Shown here: in pieces, positions 8,303-15,361 of the stretch | How the letters are laid out: each line of letters begins with the position of its first letter | Numbering within the stretch: the first letter of the stretch is position 1 | Assembly: GCA_000431795.1 (NCBI GenBank) | Contig: FR887365.1 | Coordinates: 1 to 24,715 of the forward strand | Source of the DNA: Clostridium sp. CAG:302 | Lineage (GTDB): Bacteria > Bacillota_I > Bacilli_A > RF39 > UBA660 | Direction of reading: 5' to 3' | DNA length: 24,715 nucleotides | The notes under the pieces: model-generated | Databases searched by the model: none | What the model was told of the DNA's origin: nothing | Seen by the model: the letters and a program-made list of their open reading frames with translations, nothing else | Position numbers and translations under genes: made by a program

Positions 8303-10264
8303 TTATAAGTTACCTTTATAAAAATATATTTTCATAGCAGCTTCTGAATAGTTTGGTTTTGATACATCTATATCCATAGTTTTACCAATATAATATATCA
8401 AAAACTGAGAAGCAATTAATAAATCATACTCACATAAAATACCATCATAATCACTTTCAATTATCAAATTATTACCACTATTTAAATATTTTAGTAATTC
8501 TTCCTCATATGATGAAATTGTTTTAGACTTAAAATATATACTATTCTTATTATTTAGATTTTCATAATTAATAAATCTTCCATGTGAAAAATTTTTCTTA
8601 TCATGAACAATAATATTAACTATACCGGATTCAATGATTTTGCTTTCTATATCAAAGGTTGCACTTTTTGTATAATCACCAGTAAATACATTTATTAATC
8701 CACCTACAAAAAACATATTCTTTATTTTTTCTTCTTTAAATTTTTTTTCAAAGAAGTCATTCCATTTTTTAATAGTTTTTCTTATAAAATCTTCTATAAT
8801 TATATCGCTATTAATTTGTTTTAAATAATAACTTAAAAAGATACTCGCAGGACTAACGGTTCCTTCAAAAGATAAAAATCCTCTTTCCTTTCCTTTATTT
8901 GTATTAGTTCTATAAGAAATAATATTTTTTTTAGAAACATCAGTTTTTAAAACTATCTTCTGAACTTCACCCTTTGTTACTATATATTTATTTGAATTAT
9001 CAAAATCTTTTGTAGCTTCAAGTAAGTCATTAGTGGTTCCTGAATAAGAAAATATTATTACTTTATTAATTTGTGAATTATTTCTATAAACAATATCTCT
9101 TGGTAACAATGCATATACATTACTACCATATACTTTATTAATTACAATTGATGAGAATACACTTGCTGCATAAGAGCCTCCACTTCCTGTAAATATATAG
9201 TTATCATCACTATTAAAATTAATATTGTAAACATTATTTATCGCTCTACTATTAACAGCATTAATAATTCTAGTTTCTAAATTGTTAATATTAATGTTAC
9301 AACGTTTAATTTTTTTTCTTATTATTAATTCAAAACTTTTGCAAGTACAATCAATCTTATTACTCTTGATCCTATATAGATTATTCAAGTGTCCTCTTGC
9401 TCCCATTTTTCTTACAACTTTAGATGTCAATTTAACAGAATTATTATACCAAGTTTTAAATTTATCTATATCAAAATTCAAATCATTTTTTATCCAATCA
9501 CTTATTATACTAGAAAAGAAAGCATCACCAGCACCTGTTGAATCAACCTCTTTCGAAGATATAAGAAGAGGAAATTCATATATAGTACTATCATAAACAA
9601 AGATTGCGCCTTTCTTTCCCAAAGTAACTGTCATTAATTTTGGCTTTAACACATCATACATTTGATTTAATGTTTTTAAATTAAATCTATTTTTTAAGTA
9701 TTTAACTACCCTTTCATTAAAATTGATAATTGAAAACTTATTTTTAATTTTATTAACAATTTGATCATTAGTTAATTTTTCAAATTCAAAGTATTGTCCT
9801 AAATCCAATAATTTATTATTAGAAGTTTCATCAATAATAATTTGGTTCTTATCATTTAAATTATCAAAGACTAATATATCATCATCATTAATTTTACTTA
9901 AAATATCCTTTGTATCAATTAATGAATCATCATACCATTTTTTTGAATTACATATAGGACACCTTTTCTTTGAGGTAAAATCAAGACCATTATCAATATC
10001 AAAGTATGATACATGGAAACATCTAGTAGAAATATTATCTAATGTCTTAACATTTGTAACATCAACTTTCAAATCTGATAGACTTTTTTTTGCAATCATA
10101 CCGGGCATATCATTGCCACAAGTACCTAATACTGCAGTATTTATTCCCATACTAGATAAATTAGCAACTATATTATGTGACGTCATCCCCCCATTAACTC
10201 CTAATAGCTTACCATTTTTATAATAATAATCCGTAACCAAATCCCCAACACTTACTACTCTCAT
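8303..10264 (-). CDS. PfkB-family sugar kinase fused to double SIS domain
   Basis: 653 residues. N-terminal half (about 1-285) is a PfkB/ribokinase kinase: GVNGGMTSHNIVANLSSMGI is the substrate-side motif and STGAGDAFFSSII near 242-252 is the second PfkB signature with the anion hole and catalytic Asp. An insertion near residue 100 carries CPIC, with CTC near 304; a metal site is possible but unproven. From about 345 the protein is a two-lobed SIS module: FTGSGGSYAAS near 356, FSYSGTTNDLLEAT, and FSHGRF near 556, equivalent to the xFxHGP motif of GlmS, AgaS and FrlB. Kinase plus SIS isomerase/deglycase recalls FrlD plus FrlB (fructosamine breakdown) or HldA plus GmhA (heptose synthesis). ATGA overlap with the upstream gene and an AAAGGAGA site show tight coupling. 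Substrate not determinable. Confidence 0.82.
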   Translation of the reverse strand: MRVVSVGDLVTDYYYKNGKLLGVNGGMTSHNIVANLSSMGINTAVLGTCGNDMPGMIAKKSLSDLKVDVTNVKTLDNISTRCFHVSYFDIDNGLDFTSKKRCPICNSKKWYDDSLIDTKDILSKINDDDILVFDNLNDKNQIIIDETSNNKLLDLGQYFEFEKLTNDQIVNKIKNKFSIINFNERVVKYLKNRFNLKTLNQMYDVLKPKLMTVTLGKKGAIFVYDSTIYEFPLLISSKEVDSTGAGDAFFSSIISDWIKNDLNFDIDKFKTWYNNSVKLTSKVVRKMGARGHLNNLYRIKSNKIDCTCKSFELIIRKKIKRCNININNLETRIINAVNSRAINNVYNINFNSDDNYIFTGSGGSYAASVFSSIVINKVYGSNVYALLPRDIVYRNNSQINKVIIFSYSGTTNDLLEATKDFDNSNKYIVTKGEVQKIVLKTDVSKKNIISYRTNTNKGKERGFLSFEGTVSPASIFLSYYLKQINSDIIIEDFIRKTIKKWNDFFEKKFKEEKIKNMFFVGGLINVFTGDYTKSATFDIESKIIESGIVNIIVHDKKNFSHGRFINYENLNNKNSIYFKSKTISSYEEELLKYLNSGNNLIIESDYDGILCEYDLLIASQFLIYYIGKTMDIDVSKPNYSEAAMKIYFYKGNL

Positions 10265-12579
10265 TTTCTTAATCTCCTTTTACTAACTGAAACCTCACTA
10301 TCCTTCTTATAATCGTGATTTTTTATTAAACATTCTATAATTTTTTCTCTATTCAAATCAAATACACCCAAAGAATCCAAATATGAAATATCTTCCATCT
10401 CATCAACCCAACTATATGGACTTTGAAAACATAATCCTGTTACGTATTCAAAAAACAAATTATAATCAACAGCACCATGATTTTTCATAAACATTTGATT
10501 AACACGATTTATACCAGGGTATCTAACAATATTTATATTTGTAACATTTATACCAATATCATAAAGTGAATTAATAGCTAACTGCATTGTTTTTCCAGTA
10601 AGAACATTATCATCAAGTAAAATTATATTATCATTTTGTATATTTCCAACCTTTGTTATTCCTCCAAAATTATTAATATTAAATCTTCTCAAATCAACAA
10701 GTTGTTTATTTCTATAACCAGAAATGTTTTTTCCGAAATTGAATAATAATATATCAGTTATGCTATTATTAATAACTTTATAAATAATTGGTAATTCTAA
10801 TCCGCCATAACACATACCACACACGCCAAAATTATTTGTTTCTTTCTTTTTATCTGAATCAATTTTTACAGTTAAATAATTTTCAGCAAAATTATCTATT
10901 TCTCTATATGTTCTATATTCTTTTGAATAATCCTTTTCTTGAAATGCTGCTAAAAACTCAAAAAAGTCTTTATTTATACAAGAATTAGTTAAAGAAAATA
11001 TTTGTTTTATTTCTTCTGCTCTCATTAAAGATTTTTTTTCAAAACAAATCTTTGACATCAAATTTTCAGTTAAATATAAAACATTATATAAATTACTAAT
11101 ATCAGCATTTTCACAAGAATTAATATTTAGTAGCACATTTTTATCATTATAATACTGCACCAATTTATGATTAATTAATATTAAAACAATGTTTCGAATA
11201 TTATCTAATAATCCAAGAAAAAGTTTTTTACTAGTAATATCAGAATAATTATATTTGATATTCAAAGCTTTTAATGAATTATCTATGAAAAAAATATTAT
11301 TTTCATACCATTCTTTTACATTTTCCCAAGAAGTATAATCCTTTCCATCTATTACTTGCCTATTTGCAAGAAAATAATAATAATTTTTAGAACCACGTAG
11401 CAAATAATTAAAATTATCTCTCAAAGTATAAAATAAACTACCACTATCATTCATAGCAAATAGTTTTTTTAAAGGATTGTTAAAATCAAGTATTTCCCAC
11501 TCATACATTGGTATTTTTATACTGCCGCTAGAACAGTCAAAAACATCATCCATTCCATTCGGTGTATTGAAATTATCTTTAATTATTTGGTTATACATAG
11601 TTAAATATTTACACTTTCCCTCAGAAATAGCATACTCTGTTTTAGCATAATTTTTAATGTAAGTTTTTTTATCTGCATTTTCTAAACATATCGTTGGTAA
11701 TAATTTTGCCTTTTTTATTAAAAATAATGTGGCATCAACGCCTTTTAAAATTCTATTATTATCATCGAAAATTGGGAAACAACCATCAACGCTATTACAG
11801 GTTCTATCAACACTATAGCCTTGTTCGCAATTTAACATTGCATAATCATTTCCTATTATATCACCACAATCACCAATTCTCATCATCGAATTTTTAGGAA
11901 CACCTATTAATTTTTCTGCGGTTTCAATAGCAATATCCTTACTTGTAGTACCAACTTGAATAACATTATTTTCTTTATATTTACCTCTAGTAATATTTAG
12001 ACCATTCAAATTATAATCTTTTATCAAATTTTCAATAAAATCCATAACCAATTTTACATTATCATCATTATTATCTTGTAATACAAAACGAACATTTAAT
12101 ATTTTATTATTTGTTGAGTCATTTGAATAAGTAATTTTACAAATATTATTTATTTTATCATTTTGTGTTTTTAACATTTCATCATCAAATTTTTTCAATT
12201 GACATAATTTATCATCGGATACAGTATAAATACACTCATTAAGCATTTGATTATGTGAAGTGTAAAATAATCTAGCACCATCATTTGCTAAAGCATAAAT
12301 TCTTTTTAATTCAATATTATCAATATTATATAAATTTAACAATTTAAATTGTATGTCATTAATCATATGCTTTAATCCTGTTGAACCTCTACCAGTAATA
12401 AATACAATTGGTATTTTTGCTTTTAATAAGTCTGCTATCATTTTTACTGCTCTTTCGTCAATTTCTCTTGAATTTTGTTTTGTTAATGTCCCATCAATGT
12501 CAAAACAAACTGCATTATATTTTTGTTCTAAGGATTTCAAGTAGTTATGTTTCATTATTTCTATATTAAAATCGTTCAC
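10261..12579 (-). CDS. HAD phosphatase fused to phosphoribosyltransferase
   Basis: 772 residues from the GTG at 12579, which has GGAAGG 8 nt upstream; the GTG at 12588 overlaps that site and is less likely. Residues about 20-300 are a Cof-type HAD phosphatase: CFDIDGTLT (nucleophile D27, acid D29), VFITGRGSTG (motif II) and MRIGDCGDIIGNDYAM near 232 (motif IV). Residues about 300-560 are helical and unrecognised. Residues about 585-735 form a type I phosphoribosyltransferase: FGVCGMCYGGLELP, then IILLDDNVLTGKT near 651-663, the PRPP-binding loop with its acidic pair, and NINIVRYPG. Known chemistry: transfer of phosphoribose from PRPP and dephosphorylation of a small phosphate ester. HAD and PRTase genes also co-occur in the biosynthetic module described for Ter stress loci, but no TerD, ATP-grasp or TRSP motif is visible here. 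Confidence 0.8.
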   Translation of the reverse strand: MNDFNIEIMKHNYLKSLEQKYNAVCFDIDGTLTKQNSREIDERAVKMIADLLKAKIPIVFITGRGSTGLKHMINDIQFKLLNLYNIDNIELKRIYALANDGARLFYTSHNQMLNECIYTVSDDKLCQLKKFDDEMLKTQNDKINNICKITYSNDSTNNKILNVRFVLQDNNDDNVKLVMDFIENLIKDYNLNGLNITRGKYKENNVIQVGTTSKDIAIETAEKLIGVPKNSMMRIGDCGDIIGNDYAMLNCEQGYSVDRTCNSVDGCFPIFDDNNRILKGVDATLFLIKKAKLLPTICLENADKKTYIKNYAKTEYAISEGKCKYLTMYNQIIKDNFNTPNGMDDVFDCSSGSIKIPMYEWEILDFNNPLKKLFAMNDSGSLFYTLRDNFNYLLRGSKNYYYFLANRQVIDGKDYTSWENVKEWYENNIFFIDNSLKALNIKYNYSDITSKKLFLGLLDNIRNIVLILINHKLVQYYNDKNVLLNINSCENADISNLYNVLYLTENLMSKICFEKKSLMRAEEIKQIFSLTNSCINKDFFEFLAAFQEKDYSKEYRTYREIDNFAENYLTVKIDSDKKKETNNFGVCGMCYGGLELPIIYKVINNSITDILLFNFGKNISGYRNKQLVDLRRFNINNFGGITKVGNIQNDNIILLDDNVLTGKTMQLAINSLYDIGINVTNINIVRYPGINRVNQMFMKNHGAVDYNLFFEYVTGLCFQSPYSWVDEMEDISYLDSLGVFDLNREKIIECLIKNHDYKKDSEVSVSKRRLRK

Positions 12580-13099
12580 TTTTTTCACCTTCCAACAAAA
12601 ACTCTAAACTTCTTACTCTGGTTTTACTATTTACTTTTAACTTTTCATCAAATATCATACCAACACCACCATTTTGAACCCAACCATTAATATTTTTGCT
12701 TGAATCATCTATGAGCAATTGATTATTTGGAATTATAATTTCGTGTTTTTTAACACCAGGTGGAACAAAAATTATTGGTGAATATATATATCTGTTTTGT
12801 CGCAAATCACTAACTTTAATTTGCATTTCTTTTAAACTATGTACTTTTGTAAGTATTGCCAATTTTCTTTTCATTTTTTCCAGTTCCCTAATAATTTCAA
12901 CAGAACTATTAAGTGAACTAGCACCTTCAATAATATATTCCCATTCGCCTTCTATTGAATCAGCCAATTTAAAATAATCATCAAATTCTTTACCATCATT
13001 ATGATTAAGGTAACCTCTTTCTTCCTTTTTTTTATTCATTCTTTGCTCTGAATCTAAAATAACTCCATCGCAATCAATAAATATATACTTTTCTTCCAT
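12566..13099 (-). CDS. small HAD-superfamily hydrolase (nucleotidase-like)
   Basis: 177 residues. FIDCDGVILDS gives the HAD motif I with D9 nucleophile and D11; LAILTKVHS near residue 92 fits motif II (Thr); a Lys follows at GVKKHEII; LLIDDSSKNINGW near 126 fits motif IV with paired Asp. It lacks a large cap, as in the 5'(3')-deoxyribonucleotidase and related phosphatases that act on small phosphorylated metabolites. The start at 13099 has AGGAGG with 5-nt spacing. The end overlaps the HAD-PRTase gene. First enzyme gene of the operon, directly behind a palindromic promoter that lies just after the regulator gene. A second HAD alongside the HAD-PRTase suggests two separate dephosphorylation steps. 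Confidence 0.8.
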   Translation of the reverse strand: MEEKYIFIDCDGVILDSEQRMNKKKEERGYLNHNDGKEFDDYFKLADSIEGEWEYIIEGASSLNSSVEIIRELEKMKRKLAILTKVHSLKEMQIKVSDLRQNRYIYSPIIFVPPGVKKHEIIIPNNQLLIDDSSKNINGWVQNGGVGMIFDEKLKVNSKTRVRSLEFLLEGEKSERF

Positions 13100-13106
13100 A
13101 AAAACC

Positions 13107-13136
13107 TCCTAAAAACATTATAATATAGTTTTAGGA
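13107..13136 (-). promoter_or_regulatory. palindromic operator around the -10 of the HAD/PRTase operon
   Basis: TCCTAAAAAC (13107-13116) and GTTTTAGGA (13128-13136) form an inverted repeat around ATTATA (minus-strand TATAAT, 13117-13122). One arm merges with the AGGAGG ribosome site. No good -35 is seen. Likely the binding site of the upstream regulator; alternatively an RNA hairpin acting at the ribosome site. Confidence 0.55.
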
Positions 13137-13151
13137 AGTATTTTGTCTTTT

Positions 13152-13760
13152 TTATTTAATAATTTCATCAAGTGACATAATTTTATTTAAATCAAAATGT
13201 CTAATTGCTCCTCTTAATTTACAAAAAGCGGTAACATAAATATTGTTTTCAAATTTAAATATACTAATAGGAAGAATTTCTCTATTTGTAACATTACCTG
13301 ATGTCCCTAAATAACTGATATATATACTTTTCATATTTTTTATAGAATCATCTATTATTTTTATTTTTTCGTCATTTTCTTTAAAAGAGAGATTATTATC
13401 ATATTCTGATAACACCTTATTAGTATTATAAATAGAATGAAGTTTCTTGTTTAGTTCTATAAAGTCTTTAATAAGTTTATCATTATCTGAAGTAGATATC
13501 TCACTTTGTACTTTATCTAATACTTCTAAATCATACTTATTAAAGTAATTTATATTAATCATATCATTCTTATTTATGTAGTAACCACCTCCTGGACCTT
13601 TAAAAGATTCAATAATATATCCAGCCATTTCTAACTGTTCTTTATAATATCTAACCATTCTCTCAGTAACACCAAGTTCATCACTCAATTCTTTAACTGA
13701 ATATACTCTACCATTTGATAATAATTTTATCATTAAAATTGTATTAGTTATTTTACTCAT
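13152..13760 (-). CDS. HTH transcriptional regulator with WYL-like C-terminal domain
   Basis: 202 residues from the ATG at 13760, which has AGGTGG 8 nt upstream; a GTG at 13772 lies inside that site and is not favoured. N-terminal winged helix: MIKLLSNGRVYSVKELSDEL then VTERMVRYYKEQLEMAGYII, an HTH_11/DeoR-like fold, followed by GPGGGYYI as the wing. The C-terminal part fits a short WYL domain: YISYLGTSGNVTNREILPIS, NNIYVTAFCKLRGAIRHFDL and KIMSLDEI keep the spacing of the ligand-binding Arg/Phe segment, although the W of W-Y-L is Ile. WYL proteins sense nucleotide-like or nucleic-acid ligands and often control phage-defence and stress operons. It is the promoter-proximal gene of the 6941-13760 operon. 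Confidence 0.82.
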   Translation of the reverse strand: MSKITNTILMIKLLSNGRVYSVKELSDELGVTERMVRYYKEQLEMAGYIIESFKGPGGGYYINKNDMININYFNKYDLEVLDKVQSEISTSDNDKLIKDFIELNKKLHSIYNTNKVLSEYDNNLSFKENDEKIKIIDDSIKNMKSIYISYLGTSGNVTNREILPISIFKFENNIYVTAFCKLRGAIRHFDLNKIMSLDEIIK

Positions 13761-13780
13761 AATTAGTCCCACCTAAAAAT

Positions 13781-13809
13781 ATTATATTAAAAATAAGTAT
13801 ACATTTCAA
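13781..13809 (-). promoter_or_regulatory. promoter of the WYL-like regulator gene
   Basis: Minus strand TTGAAA (13804-13809), 17 bp, TATAAT (13781-13786). Directly downstream is TTTTTAGG, the same half-site found next to the -10 of the next promoter, consistent with autoregulation. Confidence 0.75.
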
Positions 13810-13811
13810 TA

Positions 13812-13851
13812 CAAAAAAGAGAAACTATCACAACAAAAAAGAGAAACTATC
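13812..13851. repeat. 18-bp direct repeat at the end of yqeY
   Basis: CAAAAAAGAGAAACTATC occurs at 13812-13829 and again, identically, at 13834-13851. The second copy includes the yqeY stop and part of its terminator, so this is a short tandem duplication of the terminator tail. Confidence 0.8.
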
Positions 13852-13864
13852 CAAGTCTCTCTTT
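13834..13864 (-). terminator. rpsU-yqeY terminator
   Basis: On the minus strand AAAGAGA (13858-13864) pairs with TCTCTTT (13838-13844), followed by more T. The stem starts within the last codons of yqeY. Confidence 0.6.
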
Positions 13865-14287
13865 AATTAATTTATTTACTAAAGACATATCTGCTCTACC
13901 TTTAACTAAAGGTGATATATTCTTCATTATAAGGCCCATATCTTTTGAAGATGTAGGTTTTACCTCTTCAAATACCTTATCAATAGTTTTATTTAACTCT
14001 TCCAAAGACATCTCTTCAGGCATATAAGAACTAAGTATTTCTATTTCTTTCTTATTTTGAAGTACTAAGTCTTCTCTACCAGCAGCCTCAAATTGTTCTA
14101 TTGCATCTTTTCTCATTTTAATCTGTTTAGAAATTACCTGAATAACATCATCATCAGTAAGTTCTTCCCTAGGATTAGGTTTAGCAAGTTGCATAGCACC
14201 TTTGATCATTCTAATTACTCCAAGTTTAAAACTATCTTTGTTTTTCATTGCTTCTTTTAAATCATTATTAATTTTTTCCGCTAACAT
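13847..14287 (-). CDS. yqeY: GatB/YqeY domain protein
   Basis: 146 residues, the standard length of YqeY. It contains the family pattern LKEAMKNKDSFKLGVIRMIK at the start, NPREELTDDDVIQVISKQIK, RKDAIEQFEAAGREDL, SSYMPEEMSLEEL and the end MGLIMKNISPLVKGRADMSL. The fold is shared with the C-terminal tRNA-binding tail of GatB, the amidotransferase subunit, and YqeY is thought to bind tRNA; its exact role is unproven. It lies 12 nt after rpsU, the arrangement found widely in Bacillota, so the two are cotranscribed. Its terminator overlaps the stop. Confidence 0.95.
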   Translation of the reverse strand: MLAEKINNDLKEAMKNKDSFKLGVIRMIKGAMQLAKPNPREELTDDDVIQVISKQIKMRKDAIEQFEAAGREDLVLQNKKEIEILSSYMPEEMSLEELNKTIDKVFEEVKPTSSKDMGLIMKNISPLVKGRADMSLVNKLIKERLG

Positions 14288-14299
14288 AATTCTATCTCC

Positions 14300-14506
14300 T
14301 TAGTAATTTCTTTTATTTTTTCTAGAATTAATAGTATTTTTCTTTTTTTCTTCTCTTTCTTTAAATCCTTTAGACTTAAATCCATCTGCTCTTTCCCTAG
14401 CTTTAGAGAGATTACCATTACGTGCTACTTGATTCTTAAATTTTCTTAAAGCAAATTCAACATCATTATTTCTAACACCAACGGTTATTTTAGTTCCTGC
14501 TGACAT
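14300..14506 (-). CDS. rpsU: 30S ribosomal protein S21
   Basis: 68 residues. ITVGVRNNDVEFALRKFKNQ is the S21 N-terminal hallmark, followed by a basic tail (SKGFKEREEKKKNTINSRKN) slightly longer than average. S21 sits near the mRNA exit channel of the 30S subunit and helps with initiation. First gene of rpsU-yqeY, with a consensus-like promoter just upstream and a GGAGGG ribosome site. Confidence 0.96.
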   Translation of the reverse strand: MSAGTKITVGVRNNDVEFALRKFKNQVARNGNLSKARERADGFKSKGFKEREEKKKNTINSRKNKRNY

Positions 14507-14537
14507 CTATATCCCTCCTTCCGCTTTACCAAGTAAG

Positions 14538-14566
14538 ATTATAACATTATTTGACATAATTTACAA
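14538..14566 (-). promoter_or_regulatory. rpsU promoter
   Basis: Minus strand TTGTAA (14561-14566), 17 bp, TATAAT (14538-14543). It lies between the bacteriocin terminator and rpsU, so the two units are transcribed separately. Confidence 0.75.
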
Positions 14567-14570
14567 GAAG

Positions 14571-14606
14571 AAAAAAGTCTTTTTTTATAAAAATAGCCTA
14601 TATTTT
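14571..14606 (-). terminator. bacteriocin operon terminator
   Basis: On the minus strand AAAATA-TAGGC-TATTTT is followed by a second A7/T6 stem and TTTTTTC. It lies directly after the last bacteriocin stop codon. The stems are AT-only and individually weak. Confidence 0.5.
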
Positions 14607-14607
14607 A

Positions 14608-14775
14608 TCAAAAATCACACATTTTACCTTCACTTTTCCTTCTGATATAACTTCCAAAGGCTTCGCCTATATTAAAAATAATCTCGATCGTTTTATATAT
14701 TGCATTCATCATTGTCGCAGTAAAACCTGCTCCACCATCTATTTTTAACATCTCATTCTTATCTAATTCTCTCAT
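14608..14775 (-). CDS. double-glycine-leader bacteriocin peptide 2 (class IIb candidate)
   Basis: 55 residues. The leader MRELDKNEMLKIDGG is a textbook double-glycine leader: hydrophobic positions E/L/M/L/I spaced as in class II bacteriocins, with cleavage expected after G15. The mature peptide of 40 residues begins AGFTATMMNAIYKTIEIIFN, then has IGEAFGSY, containing a GxxxG motif, and a basic C terminus (IRRKSEGK) with one Cys. GxxxG helix-helix motifs and cationic tails are typical of two-peptide (class IIb) bacteriocins. The ATG overlaps the TGA of peptide 1 (ATGA), and its AGGAGGT ribosome site lies inside the end of that gene, so output of the two peptides is coupled. Too short for usual ORF cut-offs. 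Confidence 0.85.
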   Translation of the reverse strand: MRELDKNEMLKIDGGAGFTATMMNAIYKTIEIIFNIGEAFGSYIRRKSEGKMCDF

Positions 14776-14930
14776 CTTTTACCTCCTAATACATTACATT
14801 TTTCCGGATTAGAATAGCCTTTAAGTGTTCCCACTATAAAGGTTATAATTGTTCCAATAATTGTGGTAATTAAAATTGCATTAGCTCCACCATTAATATT
14901 TAACATATCTTCTTTTCTTAATTCAATCAT
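14772..14930 (-). CDS. double-glycine-leader bacteriocin peptide 1 (class IIb candidate)
   Basis: 52 residues. The leader MIELRKEDMLNINGG closely parallels that of peptide 2 (same length; M-x-E-L at the start, the M-L pair and I-x-G-G). Cleavage after G15 would release a 37-residue peptide: a strongly hydrophobic helix, ANAILITTIIGTIITFIVGT, followed by LKGYSNPEKCNVLGGKR. GTLKG is a GxxxG motif matching GEAFG in the partner. Each mature peptide has one Cys, so an intermolecular disulfide is conceivable. The start overlaps the accessory-protein stop (ATGA). Position, leader and motif make it the probable partner of peptide 2. Confidence 0.85.
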   Translation of the reverse strand: MIELRKEDMLNINGGANAILITTIIGTIITFIVGTLKGYSNPEKCNVLGGKR

Positions 14931-15361
14931 TTTGTACCTCCTAATTCCTTTAAATATTCTATTACCATTTTATCTTCTTTTAATAGTTTTAAGTTTAATA
15001 CCAAATTATTATATTTATACTTATTATCAAGATTTATATTAAGAACTACTTCTTGATAAGTTTCATTATTATCACTAAAGTATTCCTCACTGATACTCTT
15101 AATACTATACTTATATGTTTTCTTATCAGTTATCAAAGTATCATTTAAAGTAATATACTTTGTCTCAGATATTGGTATATAACATTTTAAATAATAACTA
15201 TTCTCTTCTTCAATAACAGTACCTTTAAAAAAGTAATATTCTTTATAATGAAATAACATACATACTATAATTAAGGAAAGTGCACATATTATTAATATCA
15301 TTATATAAATATATACTAAAGGTCTAATCTTTCTATTTAAAATAATTCTACTATCTATCAT
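14927..15361 (-). CDS. miniature HlyD-like bacteriocin export accessory protein
   Basis: 144 residues. A short basic N terminus, one membrane helix (about 13-37, YIYIMILIICALSLIIVCML), then about 105 residues that look all-beta: FFKGTVIEE, YYLKCYIP, KYITLNDTLI, KYSIKSISEEY, YQEVVLNINLD and LVLNLKLLKEDKMV. This order resembles the membrane-proximal beta-barrel of HlyD/MesE accessory proteins, but the long coiled coil and lipoyl parts of a normal accessory protein (about 450 residues) are absent. It overlaps the ABC exporter by 11 nt and peptide 1 by 4 nt, so it belongs to the export unit. Assignment to the HlyD group rests on context plus general shape; an immunity function is the main alternative. 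Confidence 0.65.
   Translation of the reverse strand: MIDSRIILNRKIRPLVYIYIMILIICALSLIIVCMLFHYKEYYFFKGTVIEEENSYYLKCYIPISETKYITLNDTLITDKKTYKYSIKSISEEYFSDNNETYQEVVLNINLDNKYKYNNLVLNLKLLKEDKMVIEYLKELGGTK

Noticed and set aside
9282..9596. 104-codon plus-strand open frame
   Set aside because: Lies wholly antisense to the PfkB domain, which has clear motifs; no supporting signals.
6689..13800. tRNA-His followed by the unusual enzyme operon, suggesting a tRNA-integrated genomic island
   Set aside because: No copy of the tRNA 3' end is seen at the far side of the operon (to about 14000) and there is no integrase. The tRNA has its own terminator. Transfer remains possible but is not shown.
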